Shown: positions 17,971 through 27,994, counted from the stretch's first letter. The stretch: 64,000 bases of DNA from Lachnospiraceae bacterium (GCA_017557525.1 JAFYYN010000111.1:62001-126000), one strand, 5' to 3'. Notes: a model not told the origin generated them from the letters alone. A program made the numbers and translations.

Positions 17971-19767
17971 ATGAAACAGTTATTAGAGATTTTATCAGAG
18001 AAATTCAGCGCCGCCTTTGAAAAGGCCGGTTACAGTGCAGAATACGGAAGGTGTGTGGTTTCCAACCGTCCCGATCTGTGTGAGTTTCAGTGTAACGGAG
18101 CTATGGCGGCTGCAAAGGCATATAAGAAAGCACCTATAATGATAGCTAATGAGGTTGTTGCCAACCTTCCGGATGACGGAACTTTTAAGAGTGTTGAGGC
18201 TGTAGCTCCCGGCTTCATTAATATTATTATCAGTGAAAAGACACTTAATGCTTACCTTAATGAGATGGCAGTATCCGAAAAAAACGGATTTGAGCCTAAG
18301 AGTGTAGGTAAGACTGCTGTTATCGATTACGGCGGAGCTAATGTGGCAAAGCCTCTGCACGTTGGACATCTGCGTCCTGCGATCATCGGTGAGAGCGTAA
18401 AGAGATTATTGGGATTTGACGGTTACAAGACTATAGGCGATGCACATCTTGGAGACTGGGGCACACCTATCGGGCTTATATTCACTGAGATGCAGGTAAG
18501 AAAACCCGACCTAGTATTTTTTGATGAAAATTATACAGGTGAGTATCCCACTGAATGTCCTGTTACATTAAAAGAGCTTGAAGAAATCTATCCTTTTGCC
18601 AGTGCAAAGTCCAAAGAGGATGAGGAGTACAGGGCAAAAGCAAGGCAGGCTGTTTTTGAGCTTCAGCAGGGCAGACGCGGATACAGGGCTCTTTGGGAAA
18701 GGATAATGGAAATCTCAAGGGAGGACCTTAAGAAAAACTATGATAACCTGAATGTTCACTTTGAGCTCTGGTATGGTGAAAGCGATGCCGATCCTTATAT
18801 CATGCCCATGATAGAGGATATGAAAAACAAGGGTATTGCAAAGATCAGCGAAGGCGCACTTGTAGTTGATGTTAAGGAGGAAACAGACAACAAGGAGATG
18901 CCTCCCTGCATGCTGTTAAAATCTGACGGGGCAGTGGGCTATGATTCTACAGACCTTGCAACGATAGTTCAGAGGCAGAAGGACTTTGCTCCTAACAAGA
19001 TCATATATGTTGTAGATAAGAGGCAGGGGCTTCATTTTGAGCAGGTATTCCGTGCAGTAAGAAAAGCAGGTATCGTTGGTGATGATACAGACCTTATATT
19101 CTTAGGTAACGGTACCATGAACGGAAAAGACGGCAAGCCCTTTAAGACACGTGACGGCGGAGTATTAAGACTTGAGGCACTAGTGCAGGATGTCAGGGAT
19201 CATGTGGCTGAAAAGATGGCTGATAGAGACCTTTCTGACAAAGAAAAGGATGAGATAGCTAGGAAAGTAGGACTTGCAGCTTTGAAGTACGGCGATCTTT
19301 CCAATGCCGCTACCAAGGATTACATCTTTGATATTGATAAGTTCACATCCTTTGAGGGAAATACAGGACCTTATATCCTTTATACCATGGTACGTATCAA
19401 GTCAATACTTGAGAAGTATTCGTTAGTTACAGGGATCAGTGCCAATGACGTACTGGATAAGGTTTCAAAGGGCAAGATAAAGCTGTCCCAGATAGAGGGC
19501 AATGACTCGGAAAAGAAGCTTAAGCTCCAGATGTCACTGTTTTCGGAGTATTTTGCACAGGCAGTGGCTGAGATTGCTCCTCATAAGGTTTGCTCATATC
19601 TGTTTGAGCTCAGCAACTTCTTTAATTCCTTCTACCATGAAAACAAGATAGTTTCCGAGGAGAACGAAGAAAAGCGTAACGGCTTCATAGCTATTATCTG
19701 TCTTACTCTGAAGCTGCTTGAAACGGGAATTGACCTTTTGGGAATAGAGGCTCCCGAAAAAATGTAA
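17971..19767 (+). CDS. argS: Arginyl-tRNA synthetase
   Basis: Charges tRNA-Arg with arginine in the cytosol. The class I HIGH motif is HVGH at 130-133 within KPLHVGHLRP, and the second ATP-binding motif appears as PFKTRDGG, the form seen in many bacterial ArgS proteins. The 598-residue length fits the longer clostridial type. An N-terminal Add-1 domain (about 1-100) and a C-terminal anticodon-binding domain are present. No T-box is visible in the 58-bp leader after the promoter. It stands alone, with argH 1.3 kb downstream on the other strand. Confidence 0.95.
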   Translation: MKQLLEILSEKFSAAFEKAGYSAEYGRCVVSNRPDLCEFQCNGAMAAAKAYKKAPIMIANEVVANLPDDGTFKSVEAVAPGFINIIISEKTLNAYLNEMAVSEKNGFEPKSVGKTAVIDYGGANVAKPLHVGHLRPAIIGESVKRLLGFDGYKTIGDAHLGDWGTPIGLIFTEMQVRKPDLVFFDENYTGEYPTECPVTLKELEEIYPFASAKSKEDEEYRAKARQAVFELQQGRRGYRALWERIMEISREDLKKNYDNLNVHFELWYGESDADPYIMPMIEDMKNKGIAKISEGALVVDVKEETDNKEMPPCMLLKSDGAVGYDSTDLATIVQRQKDFAPNKIIYVVDKRQGLHFEQVFRAVRKAGIVGDDTDLIFLGNGTMNGKDGKPFKTRDGGVLRLEALVQDVRDHVAEKMADRDLSDKEKDEIARKVGLAALKYGDLSNAATKDYIFDIDKFTSFEGNTGPYILYTMVRIKSILEKYSLVTGISANDVLDKVSKGKIKLSQIEGNDSEKKLKLQMSLFSEYFAQAVAEIAPHKVCSYLFELSNFFNSFYHENKIVSEENEEKRNGFIAIICLTLKLLETGIDLLGIEAPEKM

Positions 19768-19779
19768 ACTGAATTATGA

Positions 19780-19808
19780 TTGACTTTTCTGAAAATTTTT
19801 AGTATAAT
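19780..19808 (+). promoter_or_regulatory. Promoter for SH3-domain protein gene
   Basis: TTGACT at 19780-19785, a 17-bp spacer and TATAAT at 19803-19808, 76 bp before the start. Confidence 0.7.
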
Positions 19809-19884
19809 ACAGAGTGATATATTTTGAAGACAAGTGATCGGGCGTTTAAAGCAGGACTGCTTGTTCGGGAAATGAGGAAATGAA

Positions 19885-20946
19885 ATGTTTAGAAATAAGT
19901 TGACCATATTTAAAGGATTAATACTTGCCGTTATGGCCTCAATTTTAATAGGGTTTGCGGCAAGCGTAGATACACATGCTGAGGAAGGCGATGACTGGGT
20001 ACATTACGAAGGTACCGTAACTGTTTCAAGTGCACTTAACGTAAGAACGGGTGCCGGTACCGGTTTTGATCAGTTAAAGGATGAGTCAGGTTCGATCATC
20101 CAGTTAAAGCCCCAGGAAAAGGTTATAATTCTTGAAGATGCAGTAACAGATGACGGAAAAGCATGGTTCAAGGTTCAGTTTGAGCGTGACGGTAAGACCT
20201 ATGAAGGTTTTGCATCAGGGCAGTATATAGCTAAGAATGAGGAGGCTAAGATTACTCCTTCACCGCTTCCTACACCTACCGCAACTCCGTTACCTACACC
20301 TACTCAGATTGAAACAGCTACAAAGGCTCCCAATACTCCTACTCCTAAGCTTTCCGATAATACGGACAGCGCACAGCCTATAGAGAGCGGAAATTCAAAA
20401 TCAGCGATCCTGTTTGTTATATTTGCGGTTATAGCTGTTGCAGTTGTATTCTTCGGACTTTTCGTTGTAATGGGTCTTATCAAGCAGAACAAGCGTAAGA
20501 ACCGTATACGTAACGCTCGTAAGGTCGACAGGATGAGGTCAAACGAACAGGAAAATTCAGGCGGAAAGCGCAGACCTGAGATAAGACGTTCGGATGATGA
20601 CGGTGCGTATGTACGTGAGGTTCGCCAGAGCGTTTACTACACCAATCCTGAGGATGAGGATGAGCTTTACGGTATCAAGACCGAGACAGATGATAAGAAG
20701 AGCTTGAGGGCTGCAGTTGACAGACTTCAGCAGCATGACATCATTAATCACAAGGTTTATGGTGAGGGTGAGGTTTATGATAACTCCGATGTCAAGCTTA
20801 TGGAGGTTCGTTTCGGTAATGACGTACGTTTCTTAAATAAGGATTCCATCGTAGCAAAGAAGCTTATCGAGATCATTGATGATGAGGATCAGGCTAACGC
20901 AAGACGCAGAAACAAGAGAAACAGAAATAAGAGAAATGATTATTGA
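19885..20946 (+). CDS. Exported SH3 protein with transmembrane anchor and cytoplasmic Tudor-like tail
   Basis: A 353-residue bitopic protein. A signal peptide (1-31, ending THA-EE) is followed by a bacterial SH3 domain (about 40-118, ALNVRTGAGTGFD), a Thr/Pro linker (about 124-165) and one membrane segment (about 172-197). The rest is a basic cytoplasmic region. Residues about 275-330 (NHKVYGEGEVYDNS and following) resemble the Tudor-like C-terminal tail that binds RNA polymerase in PcrA/UvrD helicases. SH3 domains of this type bind cell-wall peptides. A wall sensor linked to an intracellular partner is an inference. It has its own promoter and terminator. Confidence 0.75.
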   Translation: MFRNKLTIFKGLILAVMASILIGFAASVDTHAEEGDDWVHYEGTVTVSSALNVRTGAGTGFDQLKDESGSIIQLKPQEKVIILEDAVTDDGKAWFKVQFERDGKTYEGFASGQYIAKNEEAKITPSPLPTPTATPLPTPTQIETATKAPNTPTPKLSDNTDSAQPIESGNSKSAILFVIFAVIAVAVVFFGLFVVMGLIKQNKRKNRIRNARKVDRMRSNEQENSGGKRRPEIRRSDDDGAYVREVRQSVYYTNPEDEDELYGIKTETDDKKSLRAAVDRLQQHDIINHKVYGEGEVYDNSDVKLMEVRFGNDVRFLNKDSIVAKKLIEIIDDEDQANARRRNKRNRNKRNDY

Positions 20947-20956
20947 TCACTAATTT

Positions 20957-20991
20957 AAACCTCGTGGGATTTGCTTCCACGAGGTTTTTTT
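20957..20991 (+). terminator. Terminator after SH3-domain gene
   Basis: Perfect stem AAACCTCGTGG (20957-20967) / CCACGAGGTTT (20977-20987) followed by a T run. Confidence 0.9.
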
Positions 20992-21020
20992 ATTTCCAGA
21001 TATATGTTTTTAGAATAAAA

Positions 21021-21049
21021 AGAACATATGCCTAGGTTGCATATGTTCT
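21021..21049 (-). terminator. Terminator after argH
   Basis: AGAACATATGC (21021-21031) and GCATATGTTCT (21039-21049) form a perfect 11-bp stem. On the minus strand it is followed by TTTTTA, so it terminates argH. Confidence 0.8.
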
Positions 21050-21082
21050 AATGTAAAAGCTATAAGGTAAAAGTAAGAAGTA

Positions 21083-22456
21083 TTAAGAATTAAGTACTTC
21101 CTCACAGTGTGCGATCATCCTCTCGATAGCTGTGGTACCGGGAGCTCCGATAGTATTACGTTTCTCAACACAGGTCTTAAGAGAGATCGCATCGTATATA
21201 TCTTCGCCAAAGGCGGGAGAGAACTGTTTAAACTCGTCTATGGTCAGATCATCAAGTGCTTTGTTCTTATCTATACAGTAAAGCACAAGCCTGCCGATTA
21301 TACCGTGAGCATCACGGAATGGTATGCCGTTGTTTACAAGATAATCAGCGGCATCAGTGGCATTTGTAAAGCCATTCTTTGCACTTTGAGCCATGATGTC
21401 CTTGTTAAACTTAAGAGTAGCAAGCATACCGTCAAATAATGTGATGGAATCTGAAACTGTATCCAGTGCGTCAAAGAAAGCCTCTTTGTCTTCCTGCAGA
21501 TCCTTATTATATGCCAAAGGCAGACCCTTTAAAGCAGTAAGTAATGTAATGAGTGAGCCGTAAACTCGTCCGGTCTTACCTCTTACAAGCTCAGCGATAT
21601 CAGGGTTTTTCTTCTGAGGCATAATGCTTGAGCCGGTGGAATAAGCATCGTCGATCTCGATGAAGCGGTACTCGTTTGTATTCCAGATGATTATCTCTTC
21701 GCTGAAACGGGAAAGATGCATCATGATCATTGAAAAGTCTGAAAGCAGCTCTATAAGATAATCCCTGTCCGATACGCCGTCCATTGAGTTTTCTGTGGGT
21801 CCGGCAAAATCGAGTACTTTAGATGTCATTTCCCTGTCAAGAGGATATGTGGTACCTGCTAAAGCGCCTGACCCCAAAGGAGAATAATTTAATCTGTTAC
21901 AGGTATCCTTAAGTCTTGCACGGTCACGGGAAAACATCTCAAAATATGCACCGAGGTGATGAGCTAGTGTCACAGGCTGTGCCTTTTGGAGATGGGTAAA
22001 GCCCGGCATATAGGTTTCTTTGTTTTCCTTCATGATGGAAAGGATGGTGGTAAGCAGCTTCTTAAGGAGCTTGCTTATTTCCTTGGCGGAAGACCTTGCG
22101 TACATCCTCATATCAAGAGCAACCTGGTCGTTCCTGCTCCTGCCTGTATGCAGTTTTTTACCTGCCTCGCCGATACGCTCGGTAAGCACTGACTCAACAA
22201 AGCTGTGAATATCCTCAGCTTCCATATCGATAGAAAGCTTACCGCTTTCAATATCGTTATATATATCTATCAGACCTTTATGTATCTGGTCAGCCTCTTC
22301 GTGTGAGATGATACCCTGATTTCCAAGCATAAGAGCATGCGCCATGCTGCCTTTTATATCTTCACGCCAGAATCGGCTGTCAAATGAGATCGAAGAATTA
22401 TATTTGTTAACAAGCTCATTTGTTTCGCCTGTAAAACGGCCGCCCCAAAGTTTCAT
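21083..22456 (-). CDS. argH: Argininosuccinate lyase
   Basis: Last step of arginine synthesis: cleaves argininosuccinate to arginine and fumarate. The fumarase/aspartase superfamily signature [12 protein letters not shown] is present, with the catalytic Ser in this loop, and [13 protein letters not shown] near the N-terminus. The 457-residue length is normal. CGGAGG precedes the ATG. It is monocistronic here with its own promoter; argG is not in the window. It diverges from zapA. Confidence 0.96.
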   Translation of the reverse strand: MKLWGGRFTGETNELVNKYNSSISFDSRFWREDIKGSMAHALMLGNQGIISHEEADQIHKGLIDIYNDIESGKLSIDMEAEDIHSFVESVLTERIGEAGKKLHTGRSRNDQVALDMRMYARSSAKEISKLLKKLLTTILSIMKENKETYMPGFTHLQKAQPVTLAHHLGAYFEMFSRDRARLKDTCNRLNYSPLGSGALAGTTYPLDREMTSKVLDFAGPTENSMDGVSDRDYLIELLSDFSMIMMHLSRFSEEIIIWNTNEYRFIEIDDAYSTGSSIMPQKKNPDIAELVRGKTGRVYGSLITLLTALKGLPLAYNKDLQEDKEAFFDALDTVSDSITLFDGMLATLKFNKDIMAQSAKNGFTNATDAADYLVNNGIPFRDAHGIIGRLVLYCIDKNKALDDLTIDEFKQFSPAFGEDIYDAISLKTCVEKRNTIGAPGTTAIERMIAHCEEVLNS

Positions 22457-22543
22457 AATAACCTCCGGAAAATACAGTAGATTGCCACCATAAGACTATC
22501 GGTAGCTCGGTCGTAAGGGTTTGTGCCTTGCGATATAAGAGTT

Positions 22544-22572
22544 ATTATAATTATATTTTGAAATATAGTCAA
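22544..22572 (-). promoter_or_regulatory. Promoter for argH
   Basis: On the minus strand TTGACT (22567-22572), a 17-bp spacer and TATAAT (22544-22549). Its -35 box lies 9 bp from that of zapA, so the two divergent promoters may interfere. About 80 nt of argH leader follow. Confidence 0.8.
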
Positions 22573-22581
22573 TAGTGATAG

Positions 22582-22610
22582 TTGACAAAACGGAAAAAAA
22601 ACTTTATTAT
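22582..22610 (+). promoter_or_regulatory. Promoter for zapA
   Basis: Perfect TTGACA at 22582-22587, a 17-bp spacer and TATTAT at 22605-22610. Confidence 0.75.
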
Positions 22611-22649
22611 ATAAGTAGTTTTTAAAGATACTTTCGGGGGATTACTGAT

Positions 22650-23078
22650 ATGGGAAGAAAGAATGATACTGAAGTTATTATCAAAAACAAGAGATACAGG
22701 CTTTCAGGCTTTGAAAATGAGGAGTATCTTCAAAGGATCGCAGGTTTCCTTAACAACAAGTTTGCAGAGATAAAAAAGCAGGATACTTATAAAAACCTCG
22801 ATAATGAGATGAAGGCTATCTTCCTTGAGATCAACCTTGTAGATGAGTATTTCAAGATGAAGAACAAATATGAGGAGTCCGAGGCAGACAGTGAGTCTAA
22901 GAGTAATGAGATATACTCGATGAAGCACGAGATCATGACTCTTCAGTCGAAACTTGAAATAGCTCAGAATGAGATTGAAAAACAGAAGGCTTTAAATATC
23001 GAGGAACAGAAGAAAAATATCAAGCTTGAGACAGAGCTTTCCTCTGAAAGAAAGAACAGAAAGATTGTTAATGAATGA
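22650..23078 (+). CDS. zapA: Cell division protein ZapA
   Basis: A 142-residue ZapA-family protein that promotes FtsZ bundling at the division site. The N-terminal globular part (about 1-60, with IIKNKRYRLSGFENEEYLQRIA) matches the family, and a long coiled coil fills residues 60-142, longer than in Escherichia coli. A GGGGG-type site precedes the ATG. It is followed by the U32 peptidase gene, a common pairing in Clostridia. Confidence 0.85.
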   Translation: MGRKNDTEVIIKNKRYRLSGFENEEYLQRIAGFLNNKFAEIKKQDTYKNLDNEMKAIFLEINLVDEYFKMKNKYEESEADSESKSNEIYSMKHEIMTLQSKLEIAQNEIEKQKALNIEEQKKNIKLETELSSERKNRKIVNE

Positions 23079-23089
23079 TAATATTCTTG

Positions 23090-23121
23090 GCGGATCGGTC
23101 AGAAAGATCGGTCCGCTATTT
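23090..23121 (+). terminator. Weak hairpin between zapA and U32 gene
   Basis: An 11-bp imperfect stem (23090-23100 / 23106-23116) with an AGAAA loop, followed by the T-containing stretch TATTTGATT. It could reduce rather than stop read-through. Confidence 0.4.
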
Positions 23122-23139
23122 GATTAAAGGAGTCGTTTA

Positions 23140-25641
23140 ATGGATAGGGAGCTATATAAGAAACCCGAACTTTTGGCACCTGCAGGTTCATTTGACAGCA
23201 TGAGGGCTGCGATAAATGCCGGAGCTGATGCGGTATATATGGGCGGCAGCAGGTTTGGCGCAAGAGCATATGCTGAAAACCCTGATGAAAGCGGTATGCT
23301 CAAGGCTATAGAGTTCTGCCATTTAAGAAACAGAAAAATTTATCTAACCGTAAATACACTGTTAAAGGAGCAGGAGCTAAAGGTTGAATTATATAATTAC
23401 TTAAAGCCTCTGTATGAAGCAGGTATTGATGCTGTCATAGTCCAGGACTTAGGAGTTATGGAGTTTATTGGTACAAATTTTCCGGGACTTGATATACATG
23501 TAAGTACTCAGGCGAGCCTCACCATGGCTGAAGGTATCAGTGGCATAACGGGACTTTTGAGCAACCCAGAAAGCATAACAAGGGTGGTACCTGCGAGAGA
23601 ATTAAGTCTTTTAGAGCTAAAACAAATAAGACAAAATACGGACTTAGAGCTTGAGGTATTCATACATGGGGCACTATGCTGCTGTTACTCCGGGCAGTGC
23701 CTTATGAGCTCGCTTGCAGGCGGCAGGAGCGGAAACAGGGGCAGGTGCGCCCAGCCATGCAGGAGACTGTACAATACTAAGATAGATGAGAAAGAGTATA
23801 AGGGTTACTACCTGTCACCCAAGGATATGTGTACATTGGATATCTTAGGTGATCTGATAGACTGCGGCATTGATTCCTTTAAAATCGAGGGCAGGATGAA
23901 GTCGCAGGAGTATGCGGCGGGGGTAGTTTCTGTTTACAGGGATTTTATAGATAAATACATCGAAAGTAAGGGTAGCACGATAGAGCTTTCAAAAGAAAAC
24001 GCAGCAGATAAAAAGGTTTTAAGTGAGATTTATAACCGTGGCGGTTTTAATGAGGGTTATCTTAATGCTCATAACGGGCAGGAGATGATGAGCACCTTCC
24101 GTCCTGGACATAACGGAGTAAAAGCAGGAGAAGTTATAAAGACGGAGGGCAGAAAAGCCTTTATAAAGACTTGCGAAGAGCTGAATAAGGGAGATGTGCT
24201 CGAAATAAGGGATATTGCAGGCGGTAAAGCTATTTATGAGTTTACTGTTGGAGAGCATATTGACAGGGGAGATCTTTTAAGTATACTCACCATGAAGGAC
24301 AGGCTCGCTTTAAAGGGTGAGGAGGTATTTAGGACTAAGAACGAACAGTTGCTTAACGGTATCAGAAGTGAATATATCGAAAAAGACATAAAGGTGCCTG
24401 TAAACATAACTGTTTCTGCAATTAAAGATGAGCCTCTTAGTATAAGATTTGAAACTGCTTCAGGGAAGACTAATGCAGAGGTAAAGGGGCAGGCGGTACA
24501 GCAGGCGATAAACTCTGAGGTTAGCGGAGATTACCTGAAAGAGCAGGTTTCAAAACTTGGGAATACTGATTTCTATGCTGCTGATATAAAAGTATTGGCA
24601 GATGAGGGCATATTTGTCTCTGGAGGAGAGATAAAAAAGCTCAAAAGAGAATGTGCCGAGCAGCTGAGAGTTAAAATATTGCAAAGTAAGTACAGGAAGA
24701 TACCCTGTAGACTTATAGATCCTGATGAAGTATCGTGTGATAAAGTCGGTAATTCTACTAATAATACGGTAAATAGTAATATAAAGATGCCCCTTGAAAG
24801 TAATTTTTCTTCAGTGCAAAATCGTGATTCCTGTTATTTTATAGCATCTGTAAGGACGATAGAGCAGTTAAAGAGTATCATGGATACAGACAAAGCAGAT
24901 ATTGTAAAAGACATATATCTTGATATAGCACAACTAACAGATGATAATTTAGAAATACCTGAAATCTTAAAGCTTACGGAAGATTTCGGCAGAAAGCTGT
25001 ATTTTAAACTGCCAAGGATCCTCAGATATTCATACTTTAAGGAAACTAAGGACTTCTGCGTGAAATATAAAGACAGAGCCGGATTTATTGCAACAAATTA
25101 TGAGGCTGTTACTTTGCTAAAGGACATTGGAGCAGATTACAGGACGGATCATAACCTGTACTGCTTTAACAATACTGCTAAAAATAGATTTGAGACAGAT
25201 TATACACTACCCGTAGAGCTTAATGAGGGAGAATTGGGGCAGGTTGCAGATACAAAGGGAGAGCTGATAATATACGGACTGTTACCTGTGATGGTTTCTG
25301 CCCAGTGTGCATATAAGACGGTAACGGGCAAATGCGGACCACATAAGGATATTATATTATGTGATGAGAAAGGGTATTTCTTTAGGGCACATTCAGAGTG
25401 TAAATACTGCTACAATCTGATTTATAATTCAGCTGTCCAGTGCCTTTTACACAGATTTGAGGCTGTGAAAAAGACCGGAGCGGGCAGATTCAGGCTCGAT
25501 TTTACCTTTGAGGATGCAGCGGAAACATCCCTTATCATAAGAGAACTGATCAGGGTAACTGAGGGGCATGCCTGCGGGCTCCCGATCGAACTTATGGGAC
25601 TGTCTCTCACCAACGGACATTTTAATCGCGGAGTTGAGTAA
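23140..25641 (+). CDS. Peptidase U32 family protein (RlhA/TrhP type)
   Basis: An 833-residue U32 protein. The N-terminus KPELLAPAGSFDSMRAAINA and the cysteine-rich signature CCYSGQCLMSS followed by GRCAQPCR are diagnostic. Characterised relatives do not act as simple proteases but hydroxylate RNA: RlhA on 23S rRNA C2501 and TrhP on tRNA U34. The length, with a large C-terminal extension of DUF3656 type, fits the RlhA-like branch. Two further Cys residues near the C-terminus (CKYC) may join the cluster. AAAGGAG precedes the start. Substrate is inferred. Confidence 0.85.
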   Translation: MDRELYKKPELLAPAGSFDSMRAAINAGADAVYMGGSRFGARAYAENPDESGMLKAIEFCHLRNRKIYLTVNTLLKEQELKVELYNYLKPLYEAGIDAVIVQDLGVMEFIGTNFPGLDIHVSTQASLTMAEGISGITGLLSNPESITRVVPARELSLLELKQIRQNTDLELEVFIHGALCCCYSGQCLMSSLAGGRSGNRGRCAQPCRRLYNTKIDEKEYKGYYLSPKDMCTLDILGDLIDCGIDSFKIEGRMKSQEYAAGVVSVYRDFIDKYIESKGSTIELSKENAADKKVLSEIYNRGGFNEGYLNAHNGQEMMSTFRPGHNGVKAGEVIKTEGRKAFIKTCEELNKGDVLEIRDIAGGKAIYEFTVGEHIDRGDLLSILTMKDRLALKGEEVFRTKNEQLLNGIRSEYIEKDIKVPVNITVSAIKDEPLSIRFETASGKTNAEVKGQAVQQAINSEVSGDYLKEQVSKLGNTDFYAADIKVLADEGIFVSGGEIKKLKRECAEQLRVKILQSKYRKIPCRLIDPDEVSCDKVGNSTNNTVNSNIKMPLESNFSSVQNRDSCYFIASVRTIEQLKSIMDTDKADIVKDIYLDIAQLTDDNLEIPEILKLTEDFGRKLYFKLPRILRYSYFKETKDFCVKYKDRAGFIATNYEAVTLLKDIGADYRTDHNLYCFNNTAKNRFETDYTLPVELNEGELGQVADTKGELIIYGLLPVMVSAQCAYKTVTGKCGPHKDIILCDEKGYFFRAHSECKYCYNLIYNSAVQCLLHRFEAVKKTGAGRFRLDFTFEDAAETSLIIRELIRVTEGHACGLPIELMGLSLTNGHFNRGVE

Positions 25642-25690
25642 AAAATGCCTAAAATACGCATTGTTTTGGCAGTTCAAGAGTAATTTTTGC

Positions 25691-25719
25691 TTGAAATTTT
25701 TTACATTTTGGTATATAAT
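25691..25719 (+). promoter_or_regulatory. Promoter for Nudix-GtrA-methyltransferase operon
   Basis: TTGAAA at 25691-25696, a 17-bp spacer and TATAAT at 25714-25719, 45 bp before the Nudix start. Confidence 0.8.
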
Positions 25720-25763
25720 AGTTACCAAATATCGATAACGCACCAAAAAGCAGGAGGCGGAAT

Positions 25764-26216
25764 ATGGTTGAAGCGACAAGCTGTGGCGGTGTTGTTATTT
25801 TCAGAGGGAAGATTTTGTTGTTATATAAGAATTATAAGAACAAATATGAAGGTTGGGTGCTTCCCAAAGGAACGGTGGAAAAAGGAGAGGAGCATAACGA
25901 GACAGCTCTTCGCGAGGTAAAGGAAGAAACGGGTGTTTCCGCACAGATCATAAAGTATGTCGGAAAGAGCCGTTATACCTTTAATACTCCTCAGAATGTT
26001 GTTGAAAAAGAGGTTCACTGGTTCCTTATGATGTCTGATAGCTATTACAGCAAGCCACAGAGAGAGGAGTATTTTTGCGATTCCGGTTATTACAAGTATC
26101 ATGAGGCATATCATCTGCTTAAGTTTGCCAATGAAAAGCAGATTTTAGAGCAGGCCTATAATGAGTACCTGGAGCTCAAAAAGAGCAATCTATGGGGTAG
26201 CAAAAAGTACTACTAA
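25764..26216 (+). CDS. Nudix hydrolase
   Basis: A 150-residue Nudix enzyme. The Nudix box is complete: G-x5-E-x7-REVKEETG in the segment starting KGTVEKGEE. It hydrolyses a nucleoside diphosphate linked to another group; Ap4A hydrolase-like or MutT-like use is possible, but the sequence does not decide. AGGAGG precedes the ATG. It heads an operon with GtrA-like and rRNA methyltransferase genes, with 1-bp spacing to the first. Confidence 0.88.
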   Translation: MVEATSCGGVVIFRGKILLLYKNYKNKYEGWVLPKGTVEKGEEHNETALREVKEETGVSAQIIKYVGKSRYTFNTPQNVVEKEVHWFLMMSDSYYSKPQREEYFCDSGYYKYHEAYHLLKFANEKQILEQAYNEYLELKKSNLWGSKKYY

Positions 26217-26217
26217 A

Positions 26218-26757
26218 ATGGAAGAAAACACTAAGGTAACCGAGGAAAAGAAGAAAGAGGGTAAAAGCTTAAAGGAAAAACTTTTTAACCGTGAGGTCAT
26301 AACCTATGTTATAGCCGGCGTACTGACTACACTGGTAAATCTCATAGCCAAGTTTATCTTCTTAAACCTTCTGGGTATCAACGAGAATGTGACCACTGCC
26401 CTGGCGTGGGTAGTGGCTGTTGCATTCGCTTATGTTATCAACAATTACTGGGTATTTCTTAAGGGTAATGAGGGAGCAGGAGCAGAGGCAGTTAAGATCA
26501 CAAAGTTTACTATAGGCAGGATAGCCACCTATATTATTGAGGCTGCCGGCATTTATTTCTTTATCACAAAAGACGGGATACATTATGTACTTGATATTTT
26601 CCCTTCACTTGCTGAAAAGATATATGCTTCACCTAATTGTGATTCCATCAAATTCTGGATCGTGCAGCTTCCCATGCAGTTCCTGGTAATAGTTCTTAAC
26701 TATCTGTTTAGTAAATTGTTTGTTTTTGTCAGTAAAAAGAATCACGACGAGCGTTAA
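26218..26757 (+). CDS. GtrA family membrane protein
   Basis: A membrane protein of about 179 residues with four segments (from VITYVIAGVLTTLVNL to LPMQFLVIVLNYLF), matching the GtrA/DPMS family implicated in moving polyprenyl-linked sugars across the membrane. The reading frame is open from 26161, but the ATG at 26218 lies one base after the Nudix stop and gives the usual short charged N-terminus. No strong ribosome site is seen for either start, so translational coupling is likely. The stop overlaps the next start (TAATG). Confidence 0.8.
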   Translation: MEENTKVTEEKKKEGKSLKEKLFNREVITYVIAGVLTTLVNLIAKFIFLNLLGINENVTTALAWVVAVAFAYVINNYWVFLKGNEGAGAEAVKITKFTIGRIATYIIEAAGIYFFITKDGIHYVLDIFPSLAEKIYASPNCDSIKFWIVQLPMQFLVIVLNYLFSKLFVFVSKKNHDER

Positions 26758-27965
26758 TGGAAAACAGCATAAAACTTAAAAAAGGTGAAGGCCGTACGAT
26801 AAAAAGAGGCGGCCTTTGGATATTTGACAACGAGATTGCCGAGGAGAACATAAAAACCGAAAACGGTGATATTGCCGATGTATATGATTTTGACGGTTAC
26901 TTTCTCGGAAACGGGTTTGTTAATACAAATTCTCATATAAGAGTCAGGATGCTTACCAGACGTACAAGGATAGGTGAGGGTATCTCTCTTGATGAGCTTT
27001 TAAGAGAAAGAGTCAGGGCAGCATGGGAATACAGAAAGACGGTTACGGATACTTCGAGCTGCCGCCTGATATTCGGTGAGGCAGATTTTTTGCCGGGACT
27101 TGTTGTCGATAAGTTCGAGGATGTGTTAGTGGTTGAGTCCTTGGCACTTGGCATAGATAAGCTTAAACCTAGAATCCTCGAGGAAATAAAAAAAGTACTT
27201 GCACAGGACGGTATAAGCATCAGGGGCATTTACGAGAGAAGTGACGCAAAGGTCCGTCTCGAGGAAGGGCTTGAACGATACAAGGGCTTTATCGGACCGG
27301 AGTTTGATACCAAGGTCCAGATAATCGAAAATGGCGTAAAGTATTATGTAGATGTATGTGACGGCCAGAAGACCGGTTTCTTTCTTGACCAGAAATATAA
27401 CCGCCTGGCTGTTTCAAAGATTTGTAAGGACAAGAAGGTACTTGACTGTTTTACCCATACCGGCTCATTTGCATTAAATGCCGTTAAGGGCGGAGCAGTC
27501 CATGTTACTGCAGTTGATATTTCTGATACCGGTATAAAGCAGGCAATTGAAAATGCCGCTTTAAACGGGTTTGAGCCTAAGATGGATTTTGTATGCAGGG
27601 ATGTGTTTGATTATCTCCCTGAGCTTTACAATTCCGGGGAAAAGTTTGATGTGATCATACTTGACCCTCCCGCTTTTACAAAATCCAGAGATTCTGTTAA
27701 AAATGCTTCTAAGGGGTATAAGGAGATTAACCTTAGGGCTATGAAGATACTTAAAGATGGCGGATATCTCGCAACCTGTTCATGTTCTCATTTCATGACT
27801 GAGGAGCTGTTCTTTAACGCAGTTAAGGCTGCTGCCAAGGACGCTCACAAGAGGATAAGGCAGGTAGAGTACCGTACTCAGGGCCCGGATCATCCCGTAC
27901 TTTGGGATTCGGACAGTTCATTCTATCTTAAGTTCTTTATTCTGCAGATTTGTGATGAATTATAA
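26757..27965 (+). CDS. Class I SAM-dependent rRNA methyltransferase (RlmI-like)
   Basis: A 402-residue protein with an N-terminal PUA domain (about 1-75) and a Rossmann methyltransferase. Visible motifs are LDCFTHTGSFALNA (SAM binding), VDIS, LDPPAFTKS (catalytic DPP) and a Cys-containing CSCSHFM. Its closest characterised relative would be RlmI, which makes m5C1962 in 23S rRNA. The start codon overlaps the GtrA stop. The call of 23S rRNA as target is from family. Confidence 0.88.
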   Translation: MENSIKLKKGEGRTIKRGGLWIFDNEIAEENIKTENGDIADVYDFDGYFLGNGFVNTNSHIRVRMLTRRTRIGEGISLDELLRERVRAAWEYRKTVTDTSSCRLIFGEADFLPGLVVDKFEDVLVVESLALGIDKLKPRILEEIKKVLAQDGISIRGIYERSDAKVRLEEGLERYKGFIGPEFDTKVQIIENGVKYYVDVCDGQKTGFFLDQKYNRLAVSKICKDKKVLDCFTHTGSFALNAVKGGAVHVTAVDISDTGIKQAIENAALNGFEPKMDFVCRDVFDYLPELYNSGEKFDVIILDPPAFTKSRDSVKNASKGYKEINLRAMKILKDGGYLATCSCSHFMTEELFFNAVKAAAKDAHKRIRQVEYRTQGPDHPVLWDSDSSFYLKFFILQICDEL

Positions 27966-27994
27966 TCCAGTCTGAAAATCATGGAGGAATTATA

